DNA from: Kutzneria viridogrisea
GTDB lineage: Bacteria; Actinomycetota; Actinomycetes; Mycobacteriales; Pseudonocardiaceae
Length of the DNA stretch: 64,000 bases
Reading direction: 5' to 3'
NCBI GenBank assembly: GCA_014138725.1
Contig: JACJID010000007.1
Coordinates: forward strand, 372,001 to 436,000
Part shown: piece after piece, positions 49,039 to 56,919 of the stretch
How positions within the stretch are numbered: the stretch's first letter is position 1
Layout of the letters: every line of letters starts with the position of its first letter
The notes under the pieces: model-generated
The model's input: the letters and a program-made list of their open reading frames with translations, nothing else
What the model was told of the DNA's origin: nothing
Database searches by the model: none
Position numbers and translations under genes: made by a program

Positions 49039-49839
49039 TCACTCGACTGCCTCGGCGATCACGGAGGCGAGCAGGTGCGGCGCCGTCACGTGGGCGAGGT
49101 GGCCCTGCCCCGCCAGCCGGACCACGCGCGCGGCGGGCATCACCCCGGTGAGGATGGCGAAGTCCGTGCCGAAGGGCGGGCTGCCCTCGTTGAGCGCGCC
49201 CACCACCAGCGTGCTCGGCACGGAGACCCCGGCCCAGTCGGTGAGAACCGCTTCGTGGCCGTTGATGGCGGCGATCTCCTCGACCACCGCCGCCACCAGC
49301 GGTCTCACCGAGGGCCACTGCTCGGCAGCCAGCATCGGGGCCACCTCGGTCTGGGACAGGCCCGAGATGTCCAGGGTCACCGTGCGCAGTACCTCGACCA
49401 GATCACCGCGCCGCGAGGCAGACACCAGGTCCGCGAACCGGTCCGCCCCGAACGGTCCCACGCTGGGTTCGTAGAGGACCAGCGCGCGCAGGTCAGTGCG
49501 CGACCTGGCCACCTCCAGCGCGATGAGGCCGCCATAGCTGTGTCCGAACAGGACACACGGCTCACCGAGGGCGTCGAGCACGGCGTGCAGGTCCTCGACC
49601 TCCGTGCGCAGCGTGTAGTCCGTCCCGAGTGGACCGCTCGGCGGGCGGCCCCGCCGGTTGACCACGATCACCGGGTTGGGCAGGACGATCGCCTCCACAA
49701 CGGACCGCCACCCGGTCGCGTCGGCGATCGCCCCGTGTACCAGCACGATCGGCGGCCCCTGCCCGGCGCGGACCGTCGCGGCCAGCGCGGTACCGTCCGC
49801 ACCGGTGAACACCCGCTCGGCCGTGGCGTGCTCAGCCAC
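49039..49839 (-). CDS. Alpha/beta hydrolase upstream of the lasso precursor
   Basis: A 266-residue cytoplasmic serine hydrolase. The oxyanion segment is HGAIADATGWRSV, the nucleophile elbow GHSYGG, and the late His lies in GQGHLAHV. GTG 49839 lies 8 bp inside the end of the PanC-like gene, so the two are coupled. The stop is 58 bp before the lasso precursor start with no visible terminator between. It resembles esterases and acyl-transfer hydrolases of the proline-iminopeptidase type. Its partner genes suggest it edits or releases an acyl or amide intermediate; this is an inference. Confidence 0.85.
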   Translation of the reverse strand: MAEHATAERVFTGADGTALAATVRAGQGPPIVLVHGAIADATGWRSVVEAIVLPNPVIVVNRRGRPPSGPLGTDYTLRTEVEDLHAVLDALGEPCVLFGHSYGGLIALEVARSRTDLRALVLYEPSVGPFGADRFADLVSASRRGDLVEVLRTVTLDISGLSQTEVAPMLAAEQWPSVRPLVAAVVEEIAAINGHEAVLTDWAGVSVPSTLVVGALNEGSPPFGTDFAILTGVMPAARVVRLAGQGHLAHVTAPHLLASVIAEAVE

Positions 49840-50707
49840 GAGCGACCAGTTCCGGTGGCAGTTCACGGCCCAGCGGGTGGTTGTCCAGCACCCGCACCCG
49901 CCCGAGGTCCGCGGCCACCACGACGAGCGAGCCGGAGTCCGCCGTCTCCCGGTCGTCGAAGGAGTCCTTGTCGACCACCGTGGCGTAGTCCAGCCTGGCC
50001 CCGGGCTGCTCGGCGATGCGGGCACGGGCGACCGCGGTCAGTGCGCGCACGTCGCGCTCGCCCGCGTCGTAGCGCAGCTTCGCCAGGCGAACCGCGTCCA
50101 CCACGCACAGGGCGGCCGCACGTTCGGCTTCGTCCATCAGCGCGTTGCGCGAGCTGACCGGCAGGCCGTCGGCCTCCCGCACCGAGGGGCAGGGCACCAC
50201 CTCGCAGGACCACCACAGGTCCCGCGCGAGCCGCTTCATCACCGCCACCTGCTGTGCGTCCTTCTCCCCGAAGTACCAGCGGTGCGGAACGCAGATGTGC
50301 AGCAGCTTGGTGCAGATCGTGGAGATGCCGGTCAGCATGTTGGGCAGCCTGGCCGCCTCGTAGCGGCCCTCCAGTTCGGGCAGGGTGATCCGGGTGACGT
50401 GGCCCGGCGGGTAGACCGCCTCGCGCGGGGGCACCACCACGGCGTCCACCCCGGCGGCCTCCAGCTTCGCCAGGTCTCCCTCGTCGTCGGAGGGATACCG
50501 GTCGGCCTCCGCGGACTCGTTGAACATCAACGGGTTGACGAAGATGCTGCTGACGACCACGTCGTTCTCCGCCCGTGCGCGGTCCACCAGGCTCAGGTGG
50601 CCGCGGTGCACGGCGCCGAGCGTGCCGAACATGCCGATGCTGCGACCGCTCTCCCGCAGCTTCTCGTTGTGCGCTCGGAACTCGATCGGGTCGGTGAAAA
50701 CCTTCAT
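49832..50707 (-). CDS. PanC-like pantoate-beta-alanine ligase homolog
   Basis: A 291-residue ligase that should activate a carboxylate as an adenylate and transfer it to an amine. Family landmarks: FGTLGAVHRGHLSLVDRA in place of PTMGxLHxGHLxL, SSIFVNPLMFN, YFGEKDAQQVAVMKRL and SSRNALM. Departures from housekeeping PanC include the altered first motif and DRYPSDDEGDL where YPR is usual. With a hydrolase and a cyclase-family gene in one operon it is more likely a secondary-metabolism amide synthetase than the vitamin B5 enzyme. ATG 50707 is the only good start. Confidence 0.85.
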   Translation of the reverse strand: MKVFTDPIEFRAHNEKLRESGRSIGMFGTLGAVHRGHLSLVDRARAENDVVVSSIFVNPLMFNESAEADRYPSDDEGDLAKLEAAGVDAVVVPPREAVYPPGHVTRITLPELEGRYEAARLPNMLTGISTICTKLLHICVPHRWYFGEKDAQQVAVMKRLARDLWWSCEVVPCPSVREADGLPVSSRNALMDEAERAAALCVVDAVRLAKLRYDAGERDVRALTAVARARIAEQPGARLDYATVVDKDSFDDRETADSGSLVVVAADLGRVRVLDNHPLGRELPPELVARG

Positions 50708-50737
50708 CGGGACTGACCTCCGGTGCGACCGAGGGGA

Positions 50738-51664
50738 CTACTTGATGGCCAGCGGGTTGATCGGGGAGCCCACGGCCCTGGTGAACTTCAGCGGCGAACC
50801 CGCGTAGAAGAACTCGTAGCGGCCGTCGGCCGCGCAGGACCTGGCCAGCTCCTCCAGGTCCAGGATCTCGGCCAGGGTCACGCCCATGTCCCTGATGAGC
50901 ACCATGTGCAGCTCGAACATGCTGTCAGGGCGCTCGCCGGGCACGACCTCCACCGCGAAGTTGTCCGCGCCGACCACGGCCACGTCCCGCTCGCGCAGCC
51001 AGGGCAGGCAGCGCAGGCCGAGTCCGGGTTCGGTGCCGGTGAACGCCACCGGGTCGCGGTCGTGCAGGAACTTGGGCCACCAGCCGGTGCGGATCAGCAG
51101 GATGTCGCCCTCGCCGACGGTGACCCCGTGGGCCCGCTCGGCCGCCTCCAGGTCCTCGGGCGTGATGACCTCGCCGCCGTCCATCCAGTGCACCCCGCGC
51201 AGCCGGGCGAGGTCGAGCAACACCCCTCGGCCGACGATGCCCTTGGCCTGGGTCTCGATCCCGCACCGGGCCGCGCCCTTGCTGGTCACCTCGTGCCCGG
51301 GGTGGCCGTTGTACAGCTGCCCGTCGTAGTGCACGTGTGCCAGCGAGTCGTACTGGCTGCCCGCCTGCAACGGCATGAACACGTAGTCGTCGGCCCAGGT
51401 CAGACCGCCGGGCAGGTCCTGCTCCTGGCCGTTCTCCGACATCAGCCGGACCGGGTTCTGCCGTCCGCCGCCCGGCTGGGGGCCCTCGGCGTCCAGCGGG
51501 ATGCCCAGGTCGAACACCTGCCCGGTGCGGATCAGCCCGGCCGCGGCGACGATCAGCTCCGGGGTGATCAGGTTGGTGGTGCCGCGCTCGTCCTGCGCGC
51601 CCCACCGCCCCCAGTTGCTCAGCTCCGCGCCCAGGGCACGGACCTCGGGCAGGTCTTCGGTCAT
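50738..51664 (-). CDS. Cyclase-family metal hydrolase (kynurenine-formamidase fold)
   Basis: A 308-residue member of the PF04199 cyclase family. The metal-site region reads LQAGSQYDSLAHVHYDGQLYNG, the long-form variant of the usual HxGTHxDxPxH. Other pieces are the GDILLIRTGWW strand and VVGADNFAVEVVP near the second metal site. ATG 51664 follows GGAGG with good spacing. Family members open amide or lactone rings or act on isatin-type substrates. It is the first gene of the row hydrolase-PanC-esterase-lasso, 30 bp ahead of PanC, and has the tandem operator upstream. Confidence 0.85.
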   Translation of the reverse strand: MTEDLPEVRALGAELSNWGRWGAQDERGTTNLITPELIVAAAGLIRTGQVFDLGIPLDAEGPQPGGGRQNPVRLMSENGQEQDLPGGLTWADDYVFMPLQAGSQYDSLAHVHYDGQLYNGHPGHEVTSKGAARCGIETQAKGIVGRGVLLDLARLRGVHWMDGGEVITPEDLEAAERAHGVTVGEGDILLIRTGWWPKFLHDRDPVAFTGTEPGLGLRCLPWLRERDVAVVGADNFAVEVVPGERPDSMFELHMVLIRDMGVTLAEILDLEELARSCAADGRYEFFYAGSPLKFTRAVGSPINPLAIK

Positions 51665-51797
51665 CGCTGTCCTCCGCGGTTTCCGGGAAGGGGAATCGAC
51701 ACCACACGGGAAGCGGGAGCCCATTCCGAAGCGCGTTCGGAAATTCTCCCGGACGAGGACGTTACGCAATCAGGGCCGTGCACGGCGGAGCCGTTCC

Positions 51798-51832
51798 GGT
51801 CAGCTTGGTCAGCGACAGGTGAAGCTGGTCAG
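51798..51832 (-). promoter_or_regulatory. Tandem 15-bp sites upstream of the PanC/lasso operon
   Basis: On the minus strand: CTGACCAGCTTCACC, a 5-bp spacer, then CTGACCAAGCTGACC. The pair lies 134-168 bp ahead of the cyclase-family gene start and just after the stop of the TPR regulator. The same arrangement and spacing occurs at 53239-53273 in front of the DHA2 exporter. Bases 51665-51797 hold no gene. Confidence 0.7.
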
Positions 51833-51853
51833 ATTCGGTGAACCAGCCTGAAT

Positions 51854-53140
51854 TCAGGGGGTCAGATCGGGCGTCACCGATGCCGCCGACAACCGCGCCC
51901 GCAGGGTGTCGGCCACTCGGCGGGCGTTGTCCGTGCGGTGCTCGCCGCTGAGCAGTTCGTCCCTGGCCGCGCGCAGCCCGAGCCGGACCTCGTTGATCAG
52001 CTGCTCCGGGGCCAGGTCCAGCACCGGGCCCAGCACGCAGAGCCCGCGGCACAGCTCGCCGCCCCGCAGCAGCGCCCGCATCAGGTCGATGCGGATCAGC
52101 GCCTCCACCGCGTAGGACCGCCCGCTCGTGGGCAGGCGGTGGCACCAGTCCAGCGCGTCGGTCAGCTCGGTCAGCGCCCCGTCCAGGTCGCCCAGCGCCA
52201 GCAGGGTCCGGCCGGCCAGCTGCGCCTCCCCGTCCCGGTCCAGGTGCGGCACACCCCGTCGGCCGCCCTCGTTGCGCTCCCGCAGGGCCTCGGCCTTGGC
52301 CAGCGCACGACGTGCCTCCTCGGCCAGCCCCGCCTCCGCCCACGCGCGGGCCGCCACCAGGGTCAGCACGGTGTCCAGGCCGTCCTCGGCCGGGCAGGCC
52401 AGCCCCTGGGTCGCCAGGCGGGCCGCCTCCAGGTGGTGGCGCGCGCCGTGCGCCAGGCGGGCCTGCGCGATGCGGGCCCAGCGGCGGGCCTCGTTGTCCT
52501 CGGCCAGGTCGGCCAGGTCCCAGGCCGCCGAGGCCTGGTTGTAGGCGGCGTTGCCGTCCCCGAGGTCGTCGGACATCCACGCGAGCAGGGTGCAGAACTT
52601 GGCGCCGAGCACCAGCAGTTCACGGCGCTCGGCGGGCCGCTGGTGACCCTGCAACAGGCGGGCGACGCGGTCACGGCCCATCGCCGCCCGGTAGATCAGT
52701 GCCGAGGGCGGCACGTGCAGGTAGGACAGCGCGATGCCGTGGAGCTTGCCGCGCACCTGGGCGAGGGTGGACTCGTCGGCGTTGGTCTGCGACACGCTCT
52801 GCACCAACCGGGCGGAGGCGCAGGAGTCGCTCACCAGCGGGGTCAGCCTGCGCTGGCCCACCACCCCGGGCGAGGCCGGGGTGCGCGGGGACCCCGGCCA
52901 GACGGACCCGATGTCCACGTTCTCGTGCAGGTGCTCGGACAGCACCGCCACCACGGTCTCCGGGATGCCCTTGCGCGGGTAGGAGCCGCGCAGCCAGTGG
53001 TAGGGCGCCTTGGGGCTGACGGTGCCGTCACCGCGCAGCCGGTTGATCTCCCGCGCCAGCTTCTCCGGCGACCAGTTGAGCCTGGCCAGGAAGTCGGCCA
53101 GTCCCGTGGCCTCAGCCATGTCCGCGATCAGCTCCCCCAC
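51854..53140 (-). CDS. HTH-TPR transcriptional regulator of the lasso/PanC locus
   Basis: A 428-residue regulator. The N-terminal 75 residues hold a helix-turn-helix-like segment (SPEKLAREINRLRGDGTVSP, then PYHWLRGSYPRKGI). The rest is helical TPR-type sequence (AAWDLADLAEDNEARRWARI, TELTDALDWCHRL), as in actinomycete XRE/TPR regulators that sense a small peptide or ligand. The GTG start at 53140 is listed; ATG 53119 is a close alternative. It lies between two copies of the tandem operator, upstream of the lasso-type operon and divergent from the exporter, so it is the obvious candidate to bind both. Confidence 0.85.
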   Translation of the reverse strand: MGELIADMAEATGLADFLARLNWSPEKLAREINRLRGDGTVSPKAPYHWLRGSYPRKGIPETVVAVLSEHLHENVDIGSVWPGSPRTPASPGVVGQRRLTPLVSDSCASARLVQSVSQTNADESTLAQVRGKLHGIALSYLHVPPSALIYRAAMGRDRVARLLQGHQRPAERRELLVLGAKFCTLLAWMSDDLGDGNAAYNQASAAWDLADLAEDNEARRWARIAQARLAHGARHHLEAARLATQGLACPAEDGLDTVLTLVAARAWAEAGLAEEARRALAKAEALRERNEGGRRGVPHLDRDGEAQLAGRTLLALGDLDGALTELTDALDWCHRLPTSGRSYAVEALIRIDLMRALLRGGELCRGLCVLGPVLDLAPEQLINEVRLGLRAARDELLSGEHRTDNARRVADTLRARLSAASVTPDLTP

Positions 53141-53238
53141 ACCTGCCGAACACCGCGTTCGGTACCGAAGTCCAGGAATTCGTTACCGTACTCCCGGCGC
53201 GAGTGCGGATTGACCAGTGGTCCGCGCCGTTATTCACA

Positions 53239-53273
53239 CTTACCAAGTTGACCAGCTCCTGACCAAGTTGACC
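53239..53273 (+). promoter_or_regulatory. Tandem 15-bp sites upstream of the DHA2 exporter
   Basis: CTTACCAAGTTGACC (53239-53253), a 5-bp spacer, then CTGACCAAGTTGACC (53259-53273), in the divergent region between the TPR regulator and the exporter. It is in the same orientation relative to the downstream gene as the pair at 51798-51832, and its second repeat differs by one base from the second repeat there. Confidence 0.75.
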
Positions 53274-53375
53274 GAACTCCCCTCTTTCCCGAAATCGGAA
53301 CGACCCGCTCCAATATCTCCCGAGCGACTGTGCGTGCAGCCGAATTCCGATGACAAGCAGTGGGAGTACACCGGC

Positions 53376-54938
53376 GTGATCAACGAAGCCAGCAGGAAAT
53401 GGTGGGTGCTGACCGGGGTCAGCATCGTCAGCTTTCTCGGCTGCATCGACCTGACGATCGTCAACACGGCCGCTCCGGACATCGGCCGCGACCTGCGGAC
53501 GACCGTGACGCAGATGCAGCTCATCGTCAACATCTTCGTGGTCGCGCTGTCGATGTTCATGGTGACCGCGGGCCGGCTCTCCGACATCCTGGGCAGGCGC
53601 AAGGTGCTCTACGCGGGCACCGCCCTGTTCGGGCTCGCCTCGCTCGGCGCGGGGCTCGCGCCCAACATCCCGCTGCTGGTGGTGTTCCGGTTCCTGCAGG
53701 GCGCGTCCTGCGCGGTGCTCTACACCAGCTCCAGCACCATCGTGTCCAACGCCTTCCCCGAGTCCCAGCGCGGCAAGGCGATCGGCACCCTGTTCGCGGT
53801 CAACGGCATCGGCCTGGCCATCGGCCCGATGCTGGGCGGGCTGATCGTGGGCGCACTGAACTGGCACTGGGTGTTCCTGGTCAACGTGCCGCTGGTGGTC
53901 ATCGCCCTGGCGATCTGCTCGGTCAGCCTGACCGAGTCCAAGGCCGACACCGACGTGGAACTGGACTGGCCGGGGCTGGTGCTGCTCGCGCTCGGCCTCT
54001 CCGGTGTGATCTTCGCCTTCACCTTCAACGACACCTTCGGCTGGGGCTCCTGGCAGGTGCTCGGCACGCTGGCCGTCGGCGTGCTCGCCCTCGTGGTGTT
54101 CGTGATCGTCGACCGCAGGCAGCGGTTCCCGCTCATCCCGTTCAAGCTGCTGGCCAACAAGCTGTTCCTCAGCGCGGTGACCGCCGAGTTCTCGCTCGCG
54201 TTCTTCTACACCACCGCGCTGTTCCTGATGCCGCTGTACCTGAGCACGGTGCGCCACTACGACGAGCTGACCATCGGCCTGATGATGCTGCCGACCACCG
54301 CCACCGTGGCGGTGCTCTCCCCGCTGGTGGGCAGGCTGGTCGACAAGGTCGGTCCGATCATCGTGCTGACCACCGGGTTCGCCGCGTTCACCCTGTCCGC
54401 CGTCCTGCAGTCCCAGTTCGACGCGCACAGCGGGATCGGGTACGTGGCCGCCGCCTTCGTGCTGATGGGCATCGGCTGGGCGTTCGTGCTCGGGCCCGCC
54501 GCGGTGGCCGCCCTGTCCGCGGTGCCCCAGCGGCTGTCCGGGCTCGCCGTGGGTGCCACCTGGACCTTCCACAACTTCGGCGGGGCGGTCGGCCTGGCCC
54601 TGGGCATGACCCTGTTCCGCGGGTTCGGCGAGAGCGCCCTGCGCGGTGGCCTGGCGACACAGGGCGCGACCGCGGGGCCGTGGACCGCCGAGGTCGTGGC
54701 CAAGCCCGGCTCGGCGGCGGACCTGCTCCAGCAGCACGCGGGCCTGGGCCAACCCGCCGCGGGCGACCTGGTGGACTCGCTGTTCGCCGCCGGGGACCGG
54801 GCGGCGATGCTGCTGCTGGTCGGCACCTCGCTGGTCGCGATGGTGACGATCTTCGTGCTGGGTCGGCTGCGCGGCCGCGACCAGGGGCAGGTCGCCGAGA
54901 CCACCCAGGAGGAGCCTGCGGACCTGCCCGCCTCCTGA
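53376..54938 (+). CDS. DHA2-family (14-helix) MFS drug/peptide exporter
   Basis: A 520-residue membrane exporter with about 14 helices. The loop 2-3 signature is GRLSDILGRRKVLY, the antiporter motif C region is NGIGLAIGPMLGGLIVG, and the D1-like motif is FLGCIDLTIVNTAAPDIG. GTG 53376 (VINEASRKW) follows GGGAG. The lasso block has no ABC transporter of its own. This gene shares the tandem operator with the lasso operon, so it is a reasonable candidate for exporting the lasso peptide or the PanC-pathway product. DHA2 proteins usually move small drugs, so the peptide role is tentative. Confidence 0.9.
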   Translation: MINEASRKWWVLTGVSIVSFLGCIDLTIVNTAAPDIGRDLRTTVTQMQLIVNIFVVALSMFMVTAGRLSDILGRRKVLYAGTALFGLASLGAGLAPNIPLLVVFRFLQGASCAVLYTSSSTIVSNAFPESQRGKAIGTLFAVNGIGLAIGPMLGGLIVGALNWHWVFLVNVPLVVIALAICSVSLTESKADTDVELDWPGLVLLALGLSGVIFAFTFNDTFGWGSWQVLGTLAVGVLALVVFVIVDRRQRFPLIPFKLLANKLFLSAVTAEFSLAFFYTTALFLMPLYLSTVRHYDELTIGLMMLPTTATVAVLSPLVGRLVDKVGPIIVLTTGFAAFTLSAVLQSQFDAHSGIGYVAAAFVLMGIGWAFVLGPAAVAALSAVPQRLSGLAVGATWTFHNFGGAVGLALGMTLFRGFGESALRGGLATQGATAGPWTAEVVAKPGSAADLLQQHAGLGQPAAGDLVDSLFAAGDRAAMLLLVGTSLVAMVTIFVLGRLRGRDQGQVAETTQEEPADLPAS

Positions 54939-54994
54939 GGCGGGTCCGCGTACCGGCCGCCCGGCCACCCCTCGGCCGGGCGGCCCTCCCGCGT

Positions 54995-55882
54995 TCACCC
55001 GCGCACCGGGTGCACCTCGGTGGCCGTGCACCAGGTGCCCGCCTGGGCGAGGAGCTGGATCGCGTTCTGCGAGGGCGAACCGGCCTCGGTGGTGTGCGCG
55101 ATCAGGGTCTGCTCCGGGGACCGGGCGATGGCCAGCGCCTGCTGGGTGACGGTGATCCGGCCCACCAGCGGGTGGCGCAGCTCGTAGTCGGCGGCGTCGC
55201 AGGGCCGGATGCGGTGGTCGGCCCACATCGTGACGAACTCGGGGCTGCGCACGGTCAGCTCGCCGATCAACGCCGCGAGCAGCCCGTCCTCCGGGTGCTT
55301 GCCCACGGCCAGGCGCAGGTTGCCCACCAGGGCGCGGGCCTTGCGCGGCCAGTCGGCGTACAGCTCGCGGCTGTGCGCGTCGAGGAAGATCATCCTCGCC
55401 GCGTTCGGGCGATCCGAGGGGCGCTCGGGACTGGTCGGGTCCACGTGCCCGGCGAGCAGCGCGTGGCCCAACGGGTTCCAGGCCAGCACGTCGGTGCGGC
55501 GGCCCTGCACCACTGCGGGCACGTCACCCATGAGCCGCAACAGGTCCAGTGTGGCCGGGCTGACCCGCTCCGGCCTCGGGCGGCTGGCCGCCACCGTGCG
55601 CGAGACCGCCGCGGCCAGCCGCCGCAGGTGCTCGCGCTCGTCCTGGTCCAGCAGCAGGGCGGTGGCGATGGCGTCCAGCACCGCGGGCGAGGCGTTGAGC
55701 GACTGCCCCTGCTCCAGCCTGGTGTAGTACGAGGCGCTGATCCCGGCCAGCTGGGCCAGTTCCTCACGGCGCAGCCCGGGTACCCGGCGTCTGGCGCCCG
55801 CCGGGCAGAGCCCCACGTCCTCGGGGCGCAACTGGGCTCTTCGTGCCTGCAGGAACTCACCGAGCTGACCGGGTCCACCCAT
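54995..55882 (-). CDS. XRE regulator with MmyB-like ligand domain
   Basis: A 295-residue regulator. The N-terminal HTH spans VPGLRREELAQLAGISASYY and TRLEQGQSLNASPAVLDAIA. The C-terminal MmyB-type sensor has VQGRRTDVLAWNPLGHALL, RELYADWPRKARALVGNLR and HPLVGRITVTQQALAI, the pattern of fatty-acid-binding regulators of this group. ATG 55882 is preferred; longer frames overlap the divergent promoter. It is divergent from the MBL-fold hydrolase gene, which such regulators often control. Confidence 0.9.
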   Translation of the reverse strand: MGGPGQLGEFLQARRAQLRPEDVGLCPAGARRRVPGLRREELAQLAGISASYYTRLEQGQSLNASPAVLDAIATALLLDQDEREHLRRLAAAVSRTVAASRPRPERVSPATLDLLRLMGDVPAVVQGRRTDVLAWNPLGHALLAGHVDPTSPERPSDRPNAARMIFLDAHSRELYADWPRKARALVGNLRLAVGKHPEDGLLAALIGELTVRSPEFVTMWADHRIRPCDAADYELRHPLVGRITVTQQALAIARSPEQTLIAHTTEAGSPSQNAIQLLAQAGTWCTATEVHPVRG

Positions 55883-55987
55883 CCGTCGAGTATGCGCGCT
55901 GCGGACTGCCCGCAGCCACACCCCAGCAGGGATAGGAAAACCCGGGGCTGGCTGGGACACCGCAAGATCGGCAGAGTGGGCGGCGAG

Positions 55988-56008
55988 GTTTGTGCGGCAA
56001 CAACAAAC
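55988..56008. promoter_or_regulatory. Inverted repeat at the MBL gene leader
   Basis: GTTTGT (55988-55993) and ACAAAC (56003-56008) flank a 9-bp spacer, ending 10 bp before the MBL-fold hydrolase start. Probable operator for the divergent XRE regulator. Confidence 0.45.
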
Positions 56009-56018
56009 AGGGGGGATC

Positions 56019-56915
56019 ATGGTGCGGCAGATCGTGCTGGGCGACGTGAGCGTCACCAGGGTGGGCGAGTACTACGGCTCGGTGCACCTGGCCCCCCAGG
56101 CGTTCTTCCCGGAGGCACCCGACGGGGCGTGGCTGGACCACAAGTCCTGGCTGGCGCCGGACTTCTGGGACACCGACGCCAACCACTGCATGACCGCCGT
56201 GCAGACCTGGCTGCTGCGCAGCGAGGGCAGCACCATCCTGGTCGACACCGGGGTGGGCAACCACAAGGAGCGGCCGGACTCCCCGCTGTGGACCGGCCTG
56301 CGCACGAGCTTCCTGGAGGACCTCGCCACGGCGGGCGCCCGGCCGGAAGACGTGGACATCGTGATCAACACGCACCTGCACGCCGACCACGTCGGCTGGA
56401 ACACCCGGTTGGACGGTACGGACTGGGTGCCGACCTTCCCCAACGCCACCTACCTGATCCCCGAACGCGAGTTCCACCGCTGGAACCCCGAGGGCGAGCA
56501 CTACGACGGTGGCAACCAGAACGTGTTCGAGGACAGCGTCACGCCCGTGCACCGCGCCGGTCAGGTGCGGCTGTGGGACCTCAGCCACCGCATCGACAAG
56601 AACCTGCGGCTGGACCTGGCCCCCGGCCACACCCCGGGCTCCTCGGTGGTGACCCTGGAGTCGGGCACGGACCGGGCGGTGTTCGTCGGCGACATGATGC
56701 ACAACCCGTTGCAGTTCGTGGAACCGGACACCAACAGCTGCTTCTGCGAGGACCAGGCGGAGGCCAGGGCCACCCGGCACAAGGTGCTCGGCTGGGCCGC
56801 GGACAACAACGCGCTCGTCCTGCCCGCGCACCTGGGCGGTCAGGGTGGGGCCGAGATCGTGCGCGACGGCGGCAAGTTCGCCATCAAGCAGTGGGCCCCC
56901 TTCGCCCGGATCTGA
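56019..56915 (+). CDS. Metallo-beta-lactamase-fold hydrolase
   Basis: A 298-residue dinuclear-zinc hydrolase. The metal motif THLHADHVGWN (HxHxDH) lies near residue 115, with later ligands in APGHTPGSS and FVGDMMHNP and the final His in LPAHLGG. The layout matches lactonase/AttM-like and related MBL enzymes; the substrate cannot be fixed. ATG 56019 follows GGGGGG. The next gene, an MHS transporter, starts 4 bp after its stop, so uptake and hydrolysis of the same compound is a reasonable guess. It is controlled from the divergent XRE side. Confidence 0.88.
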   Translation: MVRQIVLGDVSVTRVGEYYGSVHLAPQAFFPEAPDGAWLDHKSWLAPDFWDTDANHCMTAVQTWLLRSEGSTILVDTGVGNHKERPDSPLWTGLRTSFLEDLATAGARPEDVDIVINTHLHADHVGWNTRLDGTDWVPTFPNATYLIPEREFHRWNPEGEHYDGGNQNVFEDSVTPVHRAGQVRLWDLSHRIDKNLRLDLAPGHTPGSSVVTLESGTDRAVFVGDMMHNPLQFVEPDTNSCFCEDQAEARATRHKVLGWAADNNALVLPAHLGGQGGAEIVRDGGKFAIKQWAPFARI

Positions 56916-56919
56916 ACCC

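Noticed and set aside
46323-49839. Lasso ABC transporter (D) or isopeptidase gene
   Set aside because: No such gene is in the block. The alpha/beta hydrolase at 49039 does not show the beta-propeller isopeptidase layout.
53112-55226. A 704-codon minus-strand frame opposite the DHA2 exporter
   Set aside because: Gln/His/Gly-rich antisense shadow; the plus strand carries clear MFS motifs.
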